Assembly: GCA_036676355.1 (NCBI GenBank)
Contig: JAKFDA010000036.1
Span: 1-57,230 of the forward strand
Reading direction: 5' to 3'
DNA: 57,230 nucleotides
Source: ZC4RG42 sp036676355
GTDB taxonomy: Bacteria > Pseudomonadota > Gammaproteobacteria > Burkholderiales > SG8-39
Under the pieces are notes generated by a model that did not search any database, was not told the origin of the DNA, and was given only the letters and a program-made list of their open reading frames with translations. This document shows, piece after piece, positions 33,555 to 41,577 of this stretch. How positions within the stretch are numbered: position 1 is the stretch's first letter; every line of letters begins with the position of its first letter. The position numbers and the translations under genes are program-made.

Positions 33555-34451
33555 TTAATGAGAAAGTAAGTGTTTGCTTACAGAAAGATGCGCGCCCAAC
33601 CAGCCAAGCAGCGCTGCAAACAGTCCGACGCCCAACAGGTCGCCGGGTGGCGGCAGCGATAGCCGCAGGTCTATTGCGTAGGTGGCGCCCAGCGCGGCCA
33701 GTTCGCGGTTGAACCAGATGCTGCTGAACGCGAGCAAGCCGAGTGCGACGGCGGCGCCAAGCAGGCCGAGCAGGGCACCCTGGTAATAGAACGGACGCCG
33801 AACCCACGCATCCGTCGCGCCGACCAGCTTTGCCACTTCGAACTCATCTCGTTGCTGCAGAATCTGCATTCTTACGGTGTTGAAGGTGACGGCGGCAAGC
33901 CCGAAGGCAAGGATTGTCGCCAATAGCGTTACGATGACTGTGCCGGCACGCAGCATGGCGTCCAATCGTTTGATCCACAGCGTATCGAGATGCACCGCGG
34001 CAACGCCGCCCTGGGCCTTCAACTCCTCCGCAAGGCGCGTCGCACCTGCGAGCGCATCGGTTTTCAAATCCACGACAAAGGCGTCCGGGAGCGGGTTCTC
34101 TTTCAGCAGCCCAAGCACCTCGCCTACGTCGCTGCGCTTCATCTCGGCCAGCGCTTCATCGCGCGATATCCAGCGGAATTCGCGCACCGCGGGTGCGAGC
34201 TTCAACTGCGATCCGACATTTTCTGCATGCGCTTTGGAGGCGTCGAGCGCCATGTAGACGGTCATTTGCGGGTGGCCGTTGAAGTGCGTGGCGATCCGTT
34301 GCGCGTTGTCGAGCAATACATAGGCGCCGAGCGGTAAGGCGAGGCTCGCGCCGATCGCCAGCGCACTCAACAGCGTCGCCATCGGCGCGCGCGCAAGGCG
34401 CATGACTGTGGCTTTAAGACTCGCGACATGTTGCTGCAGCCACGTTCTCAT
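33555..34451 (-). CDS. ftsX: Cell division protein FtsX
   Basis: FtsX is the membrane partner of FtsE in an ABC-type complex that activates septal wall hydrolysis through EnvC. The 298-residue protein has an N-terminal membrane helix (LSALAIGASLALPLGAYVLL), a periplasmic domain (about 50-165) and three C-terminal helices. LLATILAFGLAAVTFNTVRM and EFEVAKLVGATDAWVRRPFY are typical FtsX motifs. Its start overlaps the ftsE stop by 4 nt. envC is present at 15.1-16.3 kb. Confidence 0.95.
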   Translation of the reverse strand: MRTWLQQHVASLKATVMRLARAPMATLLSALAIGASLALPLGAYVLLDNAQRIATHFNGHPQMTVYMALDASKAHAENVGSQLKLAPAVREFRWISRDEALAEMKRSDVGEVLGLLKENPLPDAFVVDLKTDALAGATRLAEELKAQGGVAAVHLDTLWIKRLDAMLRAGTVIVTLLATILAFGLAAVTFNTVRMQILQQRDEFEVAKLVGATDAWVRRPFYYQGALLGLLGAAVALGLLAFSSIWFNRELAALGATYAIDLRLSLPPPGDLLGVGLFAALLGWLGAHLSVSKHLLSH

Positions 34452-35107
34452 GCCGCCACCCTGCCCTGGTCGAGCGCGACCGAGCGAGTGGCGAAGCGTT
34501 GCACCAGGTGTTCGTCGTGGCTGGCCACGATGATGGTGACGCCGACCCGATTGAACGAACGAAACATTTCCATGATGTTCAGCGCACTTTGGCCGTCGAG
34601 ATTGGCCGTCGGCTCATCGGCGATCAGAATCGCCGGCCGGTTGACGATCGCCCGTGCGATACAGACGCGCTGCTGTTCGCCGCCCGAAAGCCCGGCGGGG
34701 TCGAGTTTTTCTTTTTGCAACAAGCCGACCTTGTCGAGCGCGGCGCGGGCGCGTTTGGCGGCTTCGCGCGGCGCGTGACCACAGACGTGCATGGGCAACA
34801 TCACGTTTTCCAGCACCGTGCGGTCATAAAGGAGTTTCTGATCCTGAAACACCAGACCGAGATTGCGCCGCACATACGGAATGGCGGCATGGCGCAACTT
34901 GCCGATGTTCTGGCCGTTCACCGTCACGGTGCCGCCGGTGGGGCGCTCGATTGCCGGCAATAGCTTCAATAGCGTGCTTTTACCGGCGCCGGAACGGCCG
35001 GTGATGAACAACATCTCCCCTGCCTCGATGTCCAGCGTGACGCCACGCAGTGCTTCGAACCCACCGGGATAGCGCTTGTGGACCTGGCTGTAGCTGATGA
35101 GCGACAT
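34448..35107 (-). CDS. ftsE: Cell division ATP-binding protein FtsE
   Basis: FtsE is the ABC ATPase of the FtsEX division complex. The 219-residue protein begins MSLISYSQVHKRYPGGFEAL. It has Walker A FITGRSGAGKSTLLKLL (about 34-50), the Q-loop in VFQDQKLL, the ABC signature LSGGEQQRV (about 140) and Walker B AILIADEPTANLD. The H-loop His in IIVASHDEHLVQ completes the set. It lies between ftsY (22 nt gap) and ftsX (4 nt overlap). Confidence 0.97.
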   Translation of the reverse strand: MSLISYSQVHKRYPGGFEALRGVTLDIEAGEMLFITGRSGAGKSTLLKLLPAIERPTGGTVTVNGQNIGKLRHAAIPYVRRNLGLVFQDQKLLYDRTVLENVMLPMHVCGHAPREAAKRARAALDKVGLLQKEKLDPAGLSGGEQQRVCIARAIVNRPAILIADEPTANLDGQSALNIMEMFRSFNRVGVTIIVASHDEHLVQRFATRSVALDQGRVAA

Positions 35108-35129
35108 CGGAAAGGGCTATTGGAAAATG

Positions 35130-36251
35130 TCAGGCGAGCAGCGCGCGGGCGAAATCGGCTGCGACGAAAGGACGTAAGTCATCCATGCCTTCGCCTACAC
35201 CGACGAACAGCAGCGGCACCGGACGTGTGCGCGCAATGGCGGCCACCACGCCGCCTTTCGCGGTGCCGTCGAGTTTGGTCAGGATCAGCCCAGTCAGACC
35301 GACGGCTTCGTCGAAGGCTTTAACTTGCGCCAGGGCGTTCTGGCCGGTGTTGGCATCGAGCACCAGCCAAACCGCATGGGGAGCCGAAGCGTCGGCCTTG
35401 CCGATTACGCGCCGCACTTTTTTCAACTCCGCCATCAGATGCAACTGGGTCGGCAGTCTGCCGGCGGTGTCGGCGATCATGACGTCCACACCGCGCGCGC
35501 GCGCGGCGTGGATTGCATCGAAGATGACCGCGGCGGGGTCTCCGCCTTCTTGGGCGATAACCGTGATGTTGTTGCGTTCGCCCCAGACCGCGAGTTGCTC
35601 GCGAGCGGCCGCGCGGAAAGTATCGCCGGCCGCCAGCAGTACCGACAGGCCTTGCGTTTGAAAAAGCCGGGCGAGTTTTCCGATGGATGTCGTTTTGCCG
35701 GCGCCGTTGACGCCGCAGATCATGGCGACGAAGGGGCGCTCGTTGGTGACGTCGACGGGCGGCGATTCGAGCGGTTGCAGCAGTCTGGTCAGCTCGTCGA
35801 TCAACGCTTCTTTCAGTTGCTGCGCGGTTTCGAGGCGATCCTTGCGCACTCGGTCGCGCAATTGCTGCAGCAAGTACTCGGTCGCTTCGACGCCCGCGTC
35901 GGCGGACAGCAGCGCGGTTTCCAATTCCTCGAACAGCGCTTCATCGATTCTGCCGCCACCGAACAGCCCGGTGAGTTGCGAGCCGGTCTTCTTGAGGCCC
36001 GACCTGAGCCGATTGAACCATGACGATCGATCCGACGCTTCGGCAGACGCCGCATCCATCGCCGCCGGCGACTCGTAGGGCGCGGGCTCGATGGCCGCGG
36101 TGGCCGGCACCGGATCTATAGGCGGCGCCGTCTCCTCCAGGACTTCCGGAGGCTGCTTCATTTCTTCGGAAGCGGGCAACGCATCGACCGATGGCGCTGG
36201 CGCGTCAGCGGTTTTGCTGGGATCCTGCTTGCGTTTGAAAAGACCGAACAT
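35130..36251 (-). CDS. ftsY: Signal recognition particle receptor FtsY
   Basis: FtsY is the membrane-associated receptor that docks SRP-bound ribosomes. The 373-residue protein has an acidic, Pro/Ala-rich A domain (about 1-75). The SRP GTPase NG domain follows, with FVAMICGVNGAGKTTSIGKL, VMIADTAGRLPTQLHLM, ILTKLDGTAKGGVVAAI and FVGVGEGMDDLRPFVAADFA. I chose ATG 36251 (MFGLFKRKQDP), the usual N-terminus of the family, over a longer open frame. It heads the ftsY-ftsE-ftsX unit and is divergent from rsmD. Confidence 0.96.
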   Translation of the reverse strand: MFGLFKRKQDPSKTADAPAPSVDALPASEEMKQPPEVLEETAPPIDPVPATAAIEPAPYESPAAMDAASAEASDRSSWFNRLRSGLKKTGSQLTGLFGGGRIDEALFEELETALLSADAGVEATEYLLQQLRDRVRKDRLETAQQLKEALIDELTRLLQPLESPPVDVTNERPFVAMICGVNGAGKTTSIGKLARLFQTQGLSVLLAAGDTFRAAAREQLAVWGERNNITVIAQEGGDPAAVIFDAIHAARARGVDVMIADTAGRLPTQLHLMAELKKVRRVIGKADASAPHAVWLVLDANTGQNALAQVKAFDEAVGLTGLILTKLDGTAKGGVVAAIARTRPVPLLFVGVGEGMDDLRPFVAADFARALLA

Positions 36252-36326
36252 CGAAGATAGGCGAGTGAAGCGGCTAAGATACCGCCGAATTTTAACAGAC
36301 GGCCTTCGCTGCTTTCCCTTTCTCTC

Positions 36327-36884
36327 ATGGCACGCGCACAAATCAATCGACTGCGTATCGTCGGCGGCGAGTGGCGCAGTCGCGTCCTGACCTTTCCCGA
36401 TGCCTTGGGGTTGCGGCCGACGCCCGACCGCGTGCGCGAGACCTTATTCAACTGGCTCGGACAGGATCTCACCGGCCAGCGCTGCCTCGATTTGTTCGCG
36501 GGTTCGGGCGCGTTGGGCTTCGAGGCGCTGTCACGCAACGCCGCGCGCGTTGACATGGTGGAGCGTGTGCGCCCCGTCCATGTATGCCTCATGCGCAGCG
36601 CAATGACGCTGAAGGCCGGTGCGCGCCTGCGTGTGATCCACGCCGATGCGCTAGAATTCCTGCGCGCCGGGCAAGGACCTTACGATGTTGTCTTTCTGGA
36701 TCCACCTTACGATAGCGGTCTGCTGGCACCCGCACTGCACGCGTTGCCCGCTCATATCGCACCGGAAGCGCGCATTTACGTCGAGACGAACGTCCCACAT
36801 CAGTGGGAGCGCCCGTGGGAAGTGCTCAAATCGGGCCACGCCGGCGTAGTGCATTACTACCTGTTGCGGCTGGGGAGGCCATGA
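36327..36884 (+). CDS. rsmD: 16S rRNA (guanine(966)-N(2))-methyltransferase RsmD
   Basis: RsmD methylates G966 of 16S rRNA in the assembled small subunit. The 185-residue protein has IVGGEWRSRVLTFPDALGLR and PTPDRVRETLFNWL. The SAM-binding CLDLFAGSGALGFEALSR (about 52-70) and the catalytic DPPYDSG motif near 131 are present. It overlaps coaD in ATGA. The ftsY-rsmD-coaD neighbourhood is common in betaproteobacteria; the M16 peptidase genes sometimes found between ftsY and rsmD are absent. Confidence 0.95.
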   Translation: MARAQINRLRIVGGEWRSRVLTFPDALGLRPTPDRVRETLFNWLGQDLTGQRCLDLFAGSGALGFEALSRNAARVDMVERVRPVHVCLMRSAMTLKAGARLRVIHADALEFLRAGQGPYDVVFLDPPYDSGLLAPALHALPAHIAPEARIYVETNVPHQWERPWEVLKSGHAGVVHYYLLRLGRP

Positions 36885-37369
36885 ACAAGGCAATTTATCC
36901 GGGGACGTTCGACCCCATCACGCGCGGCCACGAAGATCTGGTGCGACGCGCGGCGGTGCTATTCAATTCGGTCGTGGTCGGCGTCGCCGACAATCGCGGC
37001 AAGCGCCCGTTCTTCACGCTGCAGGAGCGTATCGAGATGGCGCGCGACGTGCTGTCGCCCTATCCCAATGTGGAAGTGCTAGGGTTCTCGGGGCTGCTGC
37101 GCGACTTCGTGCGCGAGCACGGCGGGCACGTCATTCTGCGCGGCCTGCGCGCGGTGTCCGACTTCGAATACGAGTTCCAGATGGCGGGTATGAACCGCAT
37201 TCTTATTCCCGAGGCGGAGACGGTCTTTCTGACGCCCGGCGAACAGTATCAGTTCATATCTGCGACCATGGTGCGCGAAATCGCCATTCTGGGCGGCGAT
37301 CCTTCGCCGTTCGTGCATCCGGTGGTCGGCACGTTGCTGAAAGAGAAAGTCAAGCAGCTGGGCGGCTAG
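36881..37369 (+). CDS. coaD: Phosphopantetheine adenylyltransferase
   Basis: CoaD transfers AMP to 4'-phosphopantetheine in coenzyme A synthesis. The 162-residue protein begins MNKAIYPGTFDPITRGHEDL with the TFDPxTxGH nucleotidyltransferase motif. It has NRGKRPFFTLQERIEMA, ILRGLRAVSDFEYEFQMA and the ISATMVREIA motif. ATG 36881 is inside the rsmD stop (4 nt overlap) and preceded by GGGGAGG. The gene ends 7 nt from the convergent dynamin-like gene, with no terminator between them. Confidence 0.97.
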   Translation: MNKAIYPGTFDPITRGHEDLVRRAAVLFNSVVVGVADNRGKRPFFTLQERIEMARDVLSPYPNVEVLGFSGLLRDFVREHGGHVILRGLRAVSDFEYEFQMAGMNRILIPEAETVFLTPGEQYQFISATMVREIAILGGDPSPFVHPVVGTLLKEKVKQLGG

Positions 37370-37376
37370 AGGGAGT

Positions 37377-39326
37377 TCAGGCCGCGGCGGCAAGCGGCGG
37401 GTCGCTTGCGTCGAGCGTGCGCTCCATGTCGGCGGCGATATGGCGCAGCCCTTCCAGTTGCTGCATCAACGCGCTTTCCTGTTGTTCGAGTTCGGCGACA
37501 CGGTCCTCCAGTTGGTCGGTGGCGTGGTGGATGCGCTTGATCGAATCAAGTCGCCGACGCAGTTGGAGTTGATGCTCACGAATCTGCTTTTCCAGCGGCG
37601 ACATGACGGCGCGCAGCCACGCTTCCACATCACGATTGGCTATTTGGTACATGCGCTGCATTTGCCTCGCCACCGTGCCGAAAAATTTCTGCGTCAGCGT
37701 CATTTTCTCGTGTGTCAGCATGACCAGCGGTTTGTCGAATTCCATCTGAAATTCGGTTTCCAGACGTTCGAATTCCTTCAAATAGCGGTAGGCCGAGAAG
37801 GGAACCGGCGCGCTCAGTTGCAGACCGTGCTCTGTAGCGAACTGCCGATACATCGTATCCATCATGCGCTGGATTTCGCGAATGATCTTGTCCGCGGCAT
37901 TCAGCTTTTGGCGTACGGCGGTGAAGTAGGACAACATCGCGGCTTTGAGGCCGGGGCTGAACCAGCGTTCGCGCAGGGCGTCCAGCACCCGCTTGGTTTC
38001 CTCGTTTAACGCCTCCATGCCGAGCGAAGTGAACAGCCGATTGGTTTGTTGCGAATAGACGTTGCGCAAGGCCTGGAAGCGGCGCAGTGCGTGTTCAAAA
38101 TCTTCTTTCTCGTCGCGAACTTTGATCATCATCTCTTCGACGACGTCGAGGTTGCGCCCACGCAGTCCGCGCAATTCGTTCAGCTGTTCCTGCACACCAT
38201 GCAGGCGGGTCTCCAACAGCGTGCGCGTACCGATCAGCAGATCCGATACGTCGTAGCGTGCCGATTCGCGCACGATCTGCTGTTTACGCGAAATCAGATC
38301 GTCGGCCAGCCTGCGCTCCAGATGGGCAAGCCGGCTGCGTTTGAGCAGCGTTTCGTTGTTGGTGATTTTGGCGAGCAGGCCCTTCTGCGCCGAAGCGGCG
38401 AAAATGCGCTCGCGCGGGAGGCGCAGCACCTCGGCCGTGTAGCGCATCTGCTTGTCGATTTCCCCATCGATATCGGCCGGCGAACGCATGCCGTCCCACA
38501 GCGTATCGATTTTATTAAGCACCACCATACGTGTCGCATGACGCCCGGGCGCGACGGCGAGATGGCGTTGCCACACCTCGGCATCGGTTTGCGTGACGCC
38601 GGTGTCGCAGGCGAGTACGAACACCGCGGCATGCGCGTTTGGCAGCAGATTGATGGTCAGTTCCGGCTCGGTGCCGATCGCATTGAGCCCAGGTGTGTCG
38701 AGAATGACCACCCCCTGCTGAAGCAGCGGGTGGGGAAAATTGATGACTGCGTAGCGCCAGGACGGTACTTCGACCACGCCATCCGTTGTTTCAACCGCGC
38801 CATTGGATGGCTCATCGGAGCACAGACCGAAACTACGCGCCACCGTCGGCGACACCTTTTTAGTGTCGCGCACCCGCTGGAAGGCGCCGACCATCGCTTC
38901 AATGTCGGAAAGTTCGAGCGGAATCGTCAGCCATTGATCGCTGTCGCGCTGCAAATCGCCGTCGGATTGTTCGGCGCGCGTCTCGATGGGCAGTAGCCGG
39001 ATCGAGGGCGGCATGCTCGGGTCCCAATGCAGTTCGGTCGGGCACATCGTAGTGCGCCCGGCCGAGGAAGGTAGCAGTCGGCGGCCATAGTCGGAGAAGA
39101 ACAGCGCGTTGATCAGTTCGGACTTGCCGCGCGAAAACTCGGCGACGAACGCGATGGTGAGTTTGTCGTCCGCGAGACGGGTGAGCAGTTGCTCGATCTG
39201 CGCCTCGGTGTGGGCGTCCGCCAGTTCGTTCTCTTCAAGCCAGTTGCGATAGGCAACGGCACGCCCAGCGACATTGTCGCGCCACGCGCTGTATTGGTTG
39301 AAGCGTTTCGCCAAGCCGCTGCCCAT
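37377..39326 (-). CDS. Dynamin-like GTPase
   Basis: The 649-residue protein has a dynamin-type GTPase domain. The P-loop region is TIAFVAEFSRGKSELINALF (57-76), with the G1 motif AEFSRGKS at 62-69, where Ala replaces the usual first Gly. A probable G2 is RTTMCPTEL (91-99), G3 is DTPGLN (210-215) and G4 is NKID (271-274). The rest is long and helical, with coiled coils near 380-420 and 590-635. A Met-rich segment LTHEKMTLTQKFFGTVARQM may lie at a membrane-binding tip. No signal peptide or firm membrane helix is seen. Bacterial dynamins remodel membranes or help in membrane repair and phage resistance; which applies here is unknown. It is convergent with coaD. Confidence 0.88.
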   Translation of the reverse strand: MGSGLAKRFNQYSAWRDNVAGRAVAYRNWLEENELADAHTEAQIEQLLTRLADDKLTIAFVAEFSRGKSELINALFFSDYGRRLLPSSAGRTTMCPTELHWDPSMPPSIRLLPIETRAEQSDGDLQRDSDQWLTIPLELSDIEAMVGAFQRVRDTKKVSPTVARSFGLCSDEPSNGAVETTDGVVEVPSWRYAVINFPHPLLQQGVVILDTPGLNAIGTEPELTINLLPNAHAAVFVLACDTGVTQTDAEVWQRHLAVAPGRHATRMVVLNKIDTLWDGMRSPADIDGEIDKQMRYTAEVLRLPRERIFAASAQKGLLAKITNNETLLKRSRLAHLERRLADDLISRKQQIVRESARYDVSDLLIGTRTLLETRLHGVQEQLNELRGLRGRNLDVVEEMMIKVRDEKEDFEHALRRFQALRNVYSQQTNRLFTSLGMEALNEETKRVLDALRERWFSPGLKAAMLSYFTAVRQKLNAADKIIREIQRMMDTMYRQFATEHGLQLSAPVPFSAYRYLKEFERLETEFQMEFDKPLVMLTHEKMTLTQKFFGTVARQMQRMYQIANRDVEAWLRAVMSPLEKQIREHQLQLRRRLDSIKRIHHATDQLEDRVAELEQQESALMQQLEGLRHIAADMERTLDASDPPLAAAA

Positions 39327-39464
39327 AGGCCATCCTGAGTCTGCTGTCGGTCAAGCCGAACTTTTGAGCGCCGGCTTGTTGTTTTTGATCTATATAGCAC
39401 CAAGCGGGAGCGCGAAGGCAAAGGGACTGCTTCGGGGGCGCTAATCTGGCACGCTTTGGCGAGA

Positions 39465-40283
39465 CTACCGGGGCGGCTGGCAGGTGGGGCAAAAGAAGCT
39501 GGCGCGTTGTCCCTGCACGATGCGACGGATGGCCGTGCCGCATTCCCGGCACATCTCGCCGTCCCGCCCGTAAACGAAATACTGCTGCTGGAAGTAGCCC
39601 GACGTGCCGTCCGAGTGGACGAAATCGCGCAGGCTGCTGCCTCCGGCGGCCAGGGCATCGCGCAGCGTTTGCCGTACCGTTTCGACCAGGCGTTCCGCCG
39701 CGTTGCGCGTCAATCGACCGGCCGCCATGCGCGGTCGTATGCCGGCGCGAAAGAGGCTTTCGTTGGCGTAGATGTTGCCGACGCCGACCACCACGTGATG
39801 ATCCATCAGCAGCAGTTTGATGGCTTGTTTGCGCCGCCGCGTCGCCGCATGCAGATAATCCGGCGTGAAAGAATCCGATAGCGGCTCGACGCCCAAATCG
39901 GCAAGCAGCGGGTGCAGCGCGATATCGTCCGCGCTCCACAATACCGCGCCGAAACGGCGCGGGTCGCGCAGACGCACCGCCACGTTCCCCAGGATCAGGT
40001 CGATGTGATCATGCGCACCGGCGGGTTCGTTGCGATCGATCACCCGCAAGCTACCGGACATGCCCAGATGCAAAATCAGCGTACCTTGTTCGAAACCAAG
40101 CAACAGATACTTGCCGCGTCGGTCCACGGTTTGTACCTTGCGGCCGACGATCAACGTATTCAGCCCGGCCGGAATCGGCCAGCGTAAATGCGGATGCCGG
40201 ATCACGATCCCCGTTACGATCCGTCCCTGCACATGCGGCGCAATGCCTCGGCGAGTAATTTCGACTTCAGGAAGTTCAGGCAC
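39465..40283 (-). CDS. mutM: Formamidopyrimidine-DNA glycosylase
   Basis: MutM (Fpg) removes oxidised purines such as 8-oxoguanine from DNA. The 272-residue protein starts MPELPEVEITRRGI; after Met removal Pro1 and Glu2 are the catalytic pair. It has the catalytic Lys in VDRRGKYLLL, GVGNIYANESLFRAGI and a C-terminal zinc finger CRECGTAIRR...FFCPTCQ. The length is normal. It lies next to the low-GC pyruvyl transferase gene and reads in the same direction. Confidence 0.97.
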   Translation of the reverse strand: MPELPEVEITRRGIAPHVQGRIVTGIVIRHPHLRWPIPAGLNTLIVGRKVQTVDRRGKYLLLGFEQGTLILHLGMSGSLRVIDRNEPAGAHDHIDLILGNVAVRLRDPRRFGAVLWSADDIALHPLLADLGVEPLSDSFTPDYLHAATRRRKQAIKLLLMDHHVVVGVGNIYANESLFRAGIRPRMAAGRLTRNAAERLVETVRQTLRDALAAGGSSLRDFVHSDGTSGYFQQQYFVYGRDGEMCRECGTAIRRIVQGQRASFFCPTCQPPR

Positions 40284-40362
40284 GTGAGATGAAGCATATT
40301 GGAAACGAGACGGCGCTTATTATTGCGCGAATGTCATTTCCGATCGGGGAGAACCGCAGGCG

Positions 40363-41262
40363 TCAGCCGAAGCGCTCCATGAAACGGGACTGTGCGCGTT
40401 CGAACGCGGCGTTGTAGCCGGCTCTTATATTGGCTTTCTCGGCTTCGAAATCCACAGCTTCGGGCTGCCAATTGATGCGGTTCGATAAATGACGATTGAA
40501 AAGCTTGCCCGTCAACGACGATCCATTCACATAGTTGATATCGACGAAATCCTTGACGACGTGCACTCGATAATCGGTTTTCTTGTGCGAGCCATAAAGA
40601 AAAACAACCGGAATACCCATCGCCAGGCATGGCATTGCGCAGTGAATCTTCGAAGTAATGACGAGTGAAGCCTTTTCCCGGTAGGTATCAAGCAAATGCG
40701 TGGCAAGCGATTGCTTCATCACCGATGACACGTACGGCAGCCTCACCTTGGCCTGATTAACGAAAATGGCGTTTTTACGAATCGATTTTGGAATGGCACT
40801 GGCGAATTTGTCTTCGACGCCGCCAACGATGAAGACTTTGCCGTCTTGAGGCGGAGCGGGGCGACGCTCCAGCGTGAGCGTGACGCACTTGCTGTAGTAC
40901 GCCTCGATGCCGTGCCGGCGCAGAATTTCCACGGTACCCCGGTCCCTGCATCCTATCGGTTCGTGCTTGCGCAAGTATTCAACGCCTGCGGGCGAGCAGA
41001 CGACGTGTTCCCAGGCCGGCGCGACGTGGAAGGCGAAGAAGATGCCTTCGATCAGCGGCGAGGGCGGCCAATTGGTCGAGCCCATGAAAAAACCGTTCAT
41101 CGAGACGACGCACGGCTCCTGTACGGTATGGAGTTCGTCCCTGGGCAGAAAGCCGTCCACTCTGGGAAGCAGCCGGCTGGCCGCGATACTTTGTATTTGG
41201 TCGCCAAGGTTGAACGTTCTGTCGAAGCGACCGCCCTGGTACTCGAGCACGTAGATTTTCAT
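40363..41262 (-). CDS. Polysaccharide pyruvyl transferase family protein
   Basis: The 299-residue protein begins MKIYVLEYQGGRFDRTFNLG and shows NLGDQIQSIAASRLLPRVD. The C-terminal motif LVITSKIHCAMPCLAMGIPV of the PS_pyruv_trans family (CsaB/WcaK/ExoV type), which adds ketal pyruvate to surface sugars, is also present. The predicted start at 41262 fits the family; the open frame extends further upstream without homology. A hand count over five 60-nt lines (40441-40620 and 40681-40800) gives about 47% GC, against about 64% over three lines of neighbouring mutM. No other glycan gene is near. Horizontal acquisition is likely; the acceptor glycan is unknown. Confidence 0.82.
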   Translation of the reverse strand: MKIYVLEYQGGRFDRTFNLGDQIQSIAASRLLPRVDGFLPRDELHTVQEPCVVSMNGFFMGSTNWPPSPLIEGIFFAFHVAPAWEHVVCSPAGVEYLRKHEPIGCRDRGTVEILRRHGIEAYYSKCVTLTLERRPAPPQDGKVFIVGGVEDKFASAIPKSIRKNAIFVNQAKVRLPYVSSVMKQSLATHLLDTYREKASLVITSKIHCAMPCLAMGIPVVFLYGSHKKTDYRVHVVKDFVDINYVNGSSLTGKLFNRHLSNRINWQPEAVDFEAEKANIRAGYNAAFERAQSRFMERFG

Positions 41263-41577
41263 TGCTGAAATGAATCGATGAGGAAGGATGTTTTTTGACT
41301 CTGCGTGCCGGCTGGCTACCACGCGACATTGGGCGAAAGACGAGGCAAGTGCGAACACCGGCAATGTCGTTTGCGCAGTGCAACGCGGCATATGGCAGGC
41401 GTTGGGCAGCGCCGATGATAACCTGCCGCCGTCATGGGGCGGCGGGCGTCAATCGCGGGTTTGGCGCTTCATGCGTTCCGTGCGTACACGTATGGTCGCC
41501 GCAGTGTCGGTGCGTCCTTGTCCCGTACCGGGAATATACCTAAACTGCCGATTCCACTCCGTTTTACGAATCGCCTG

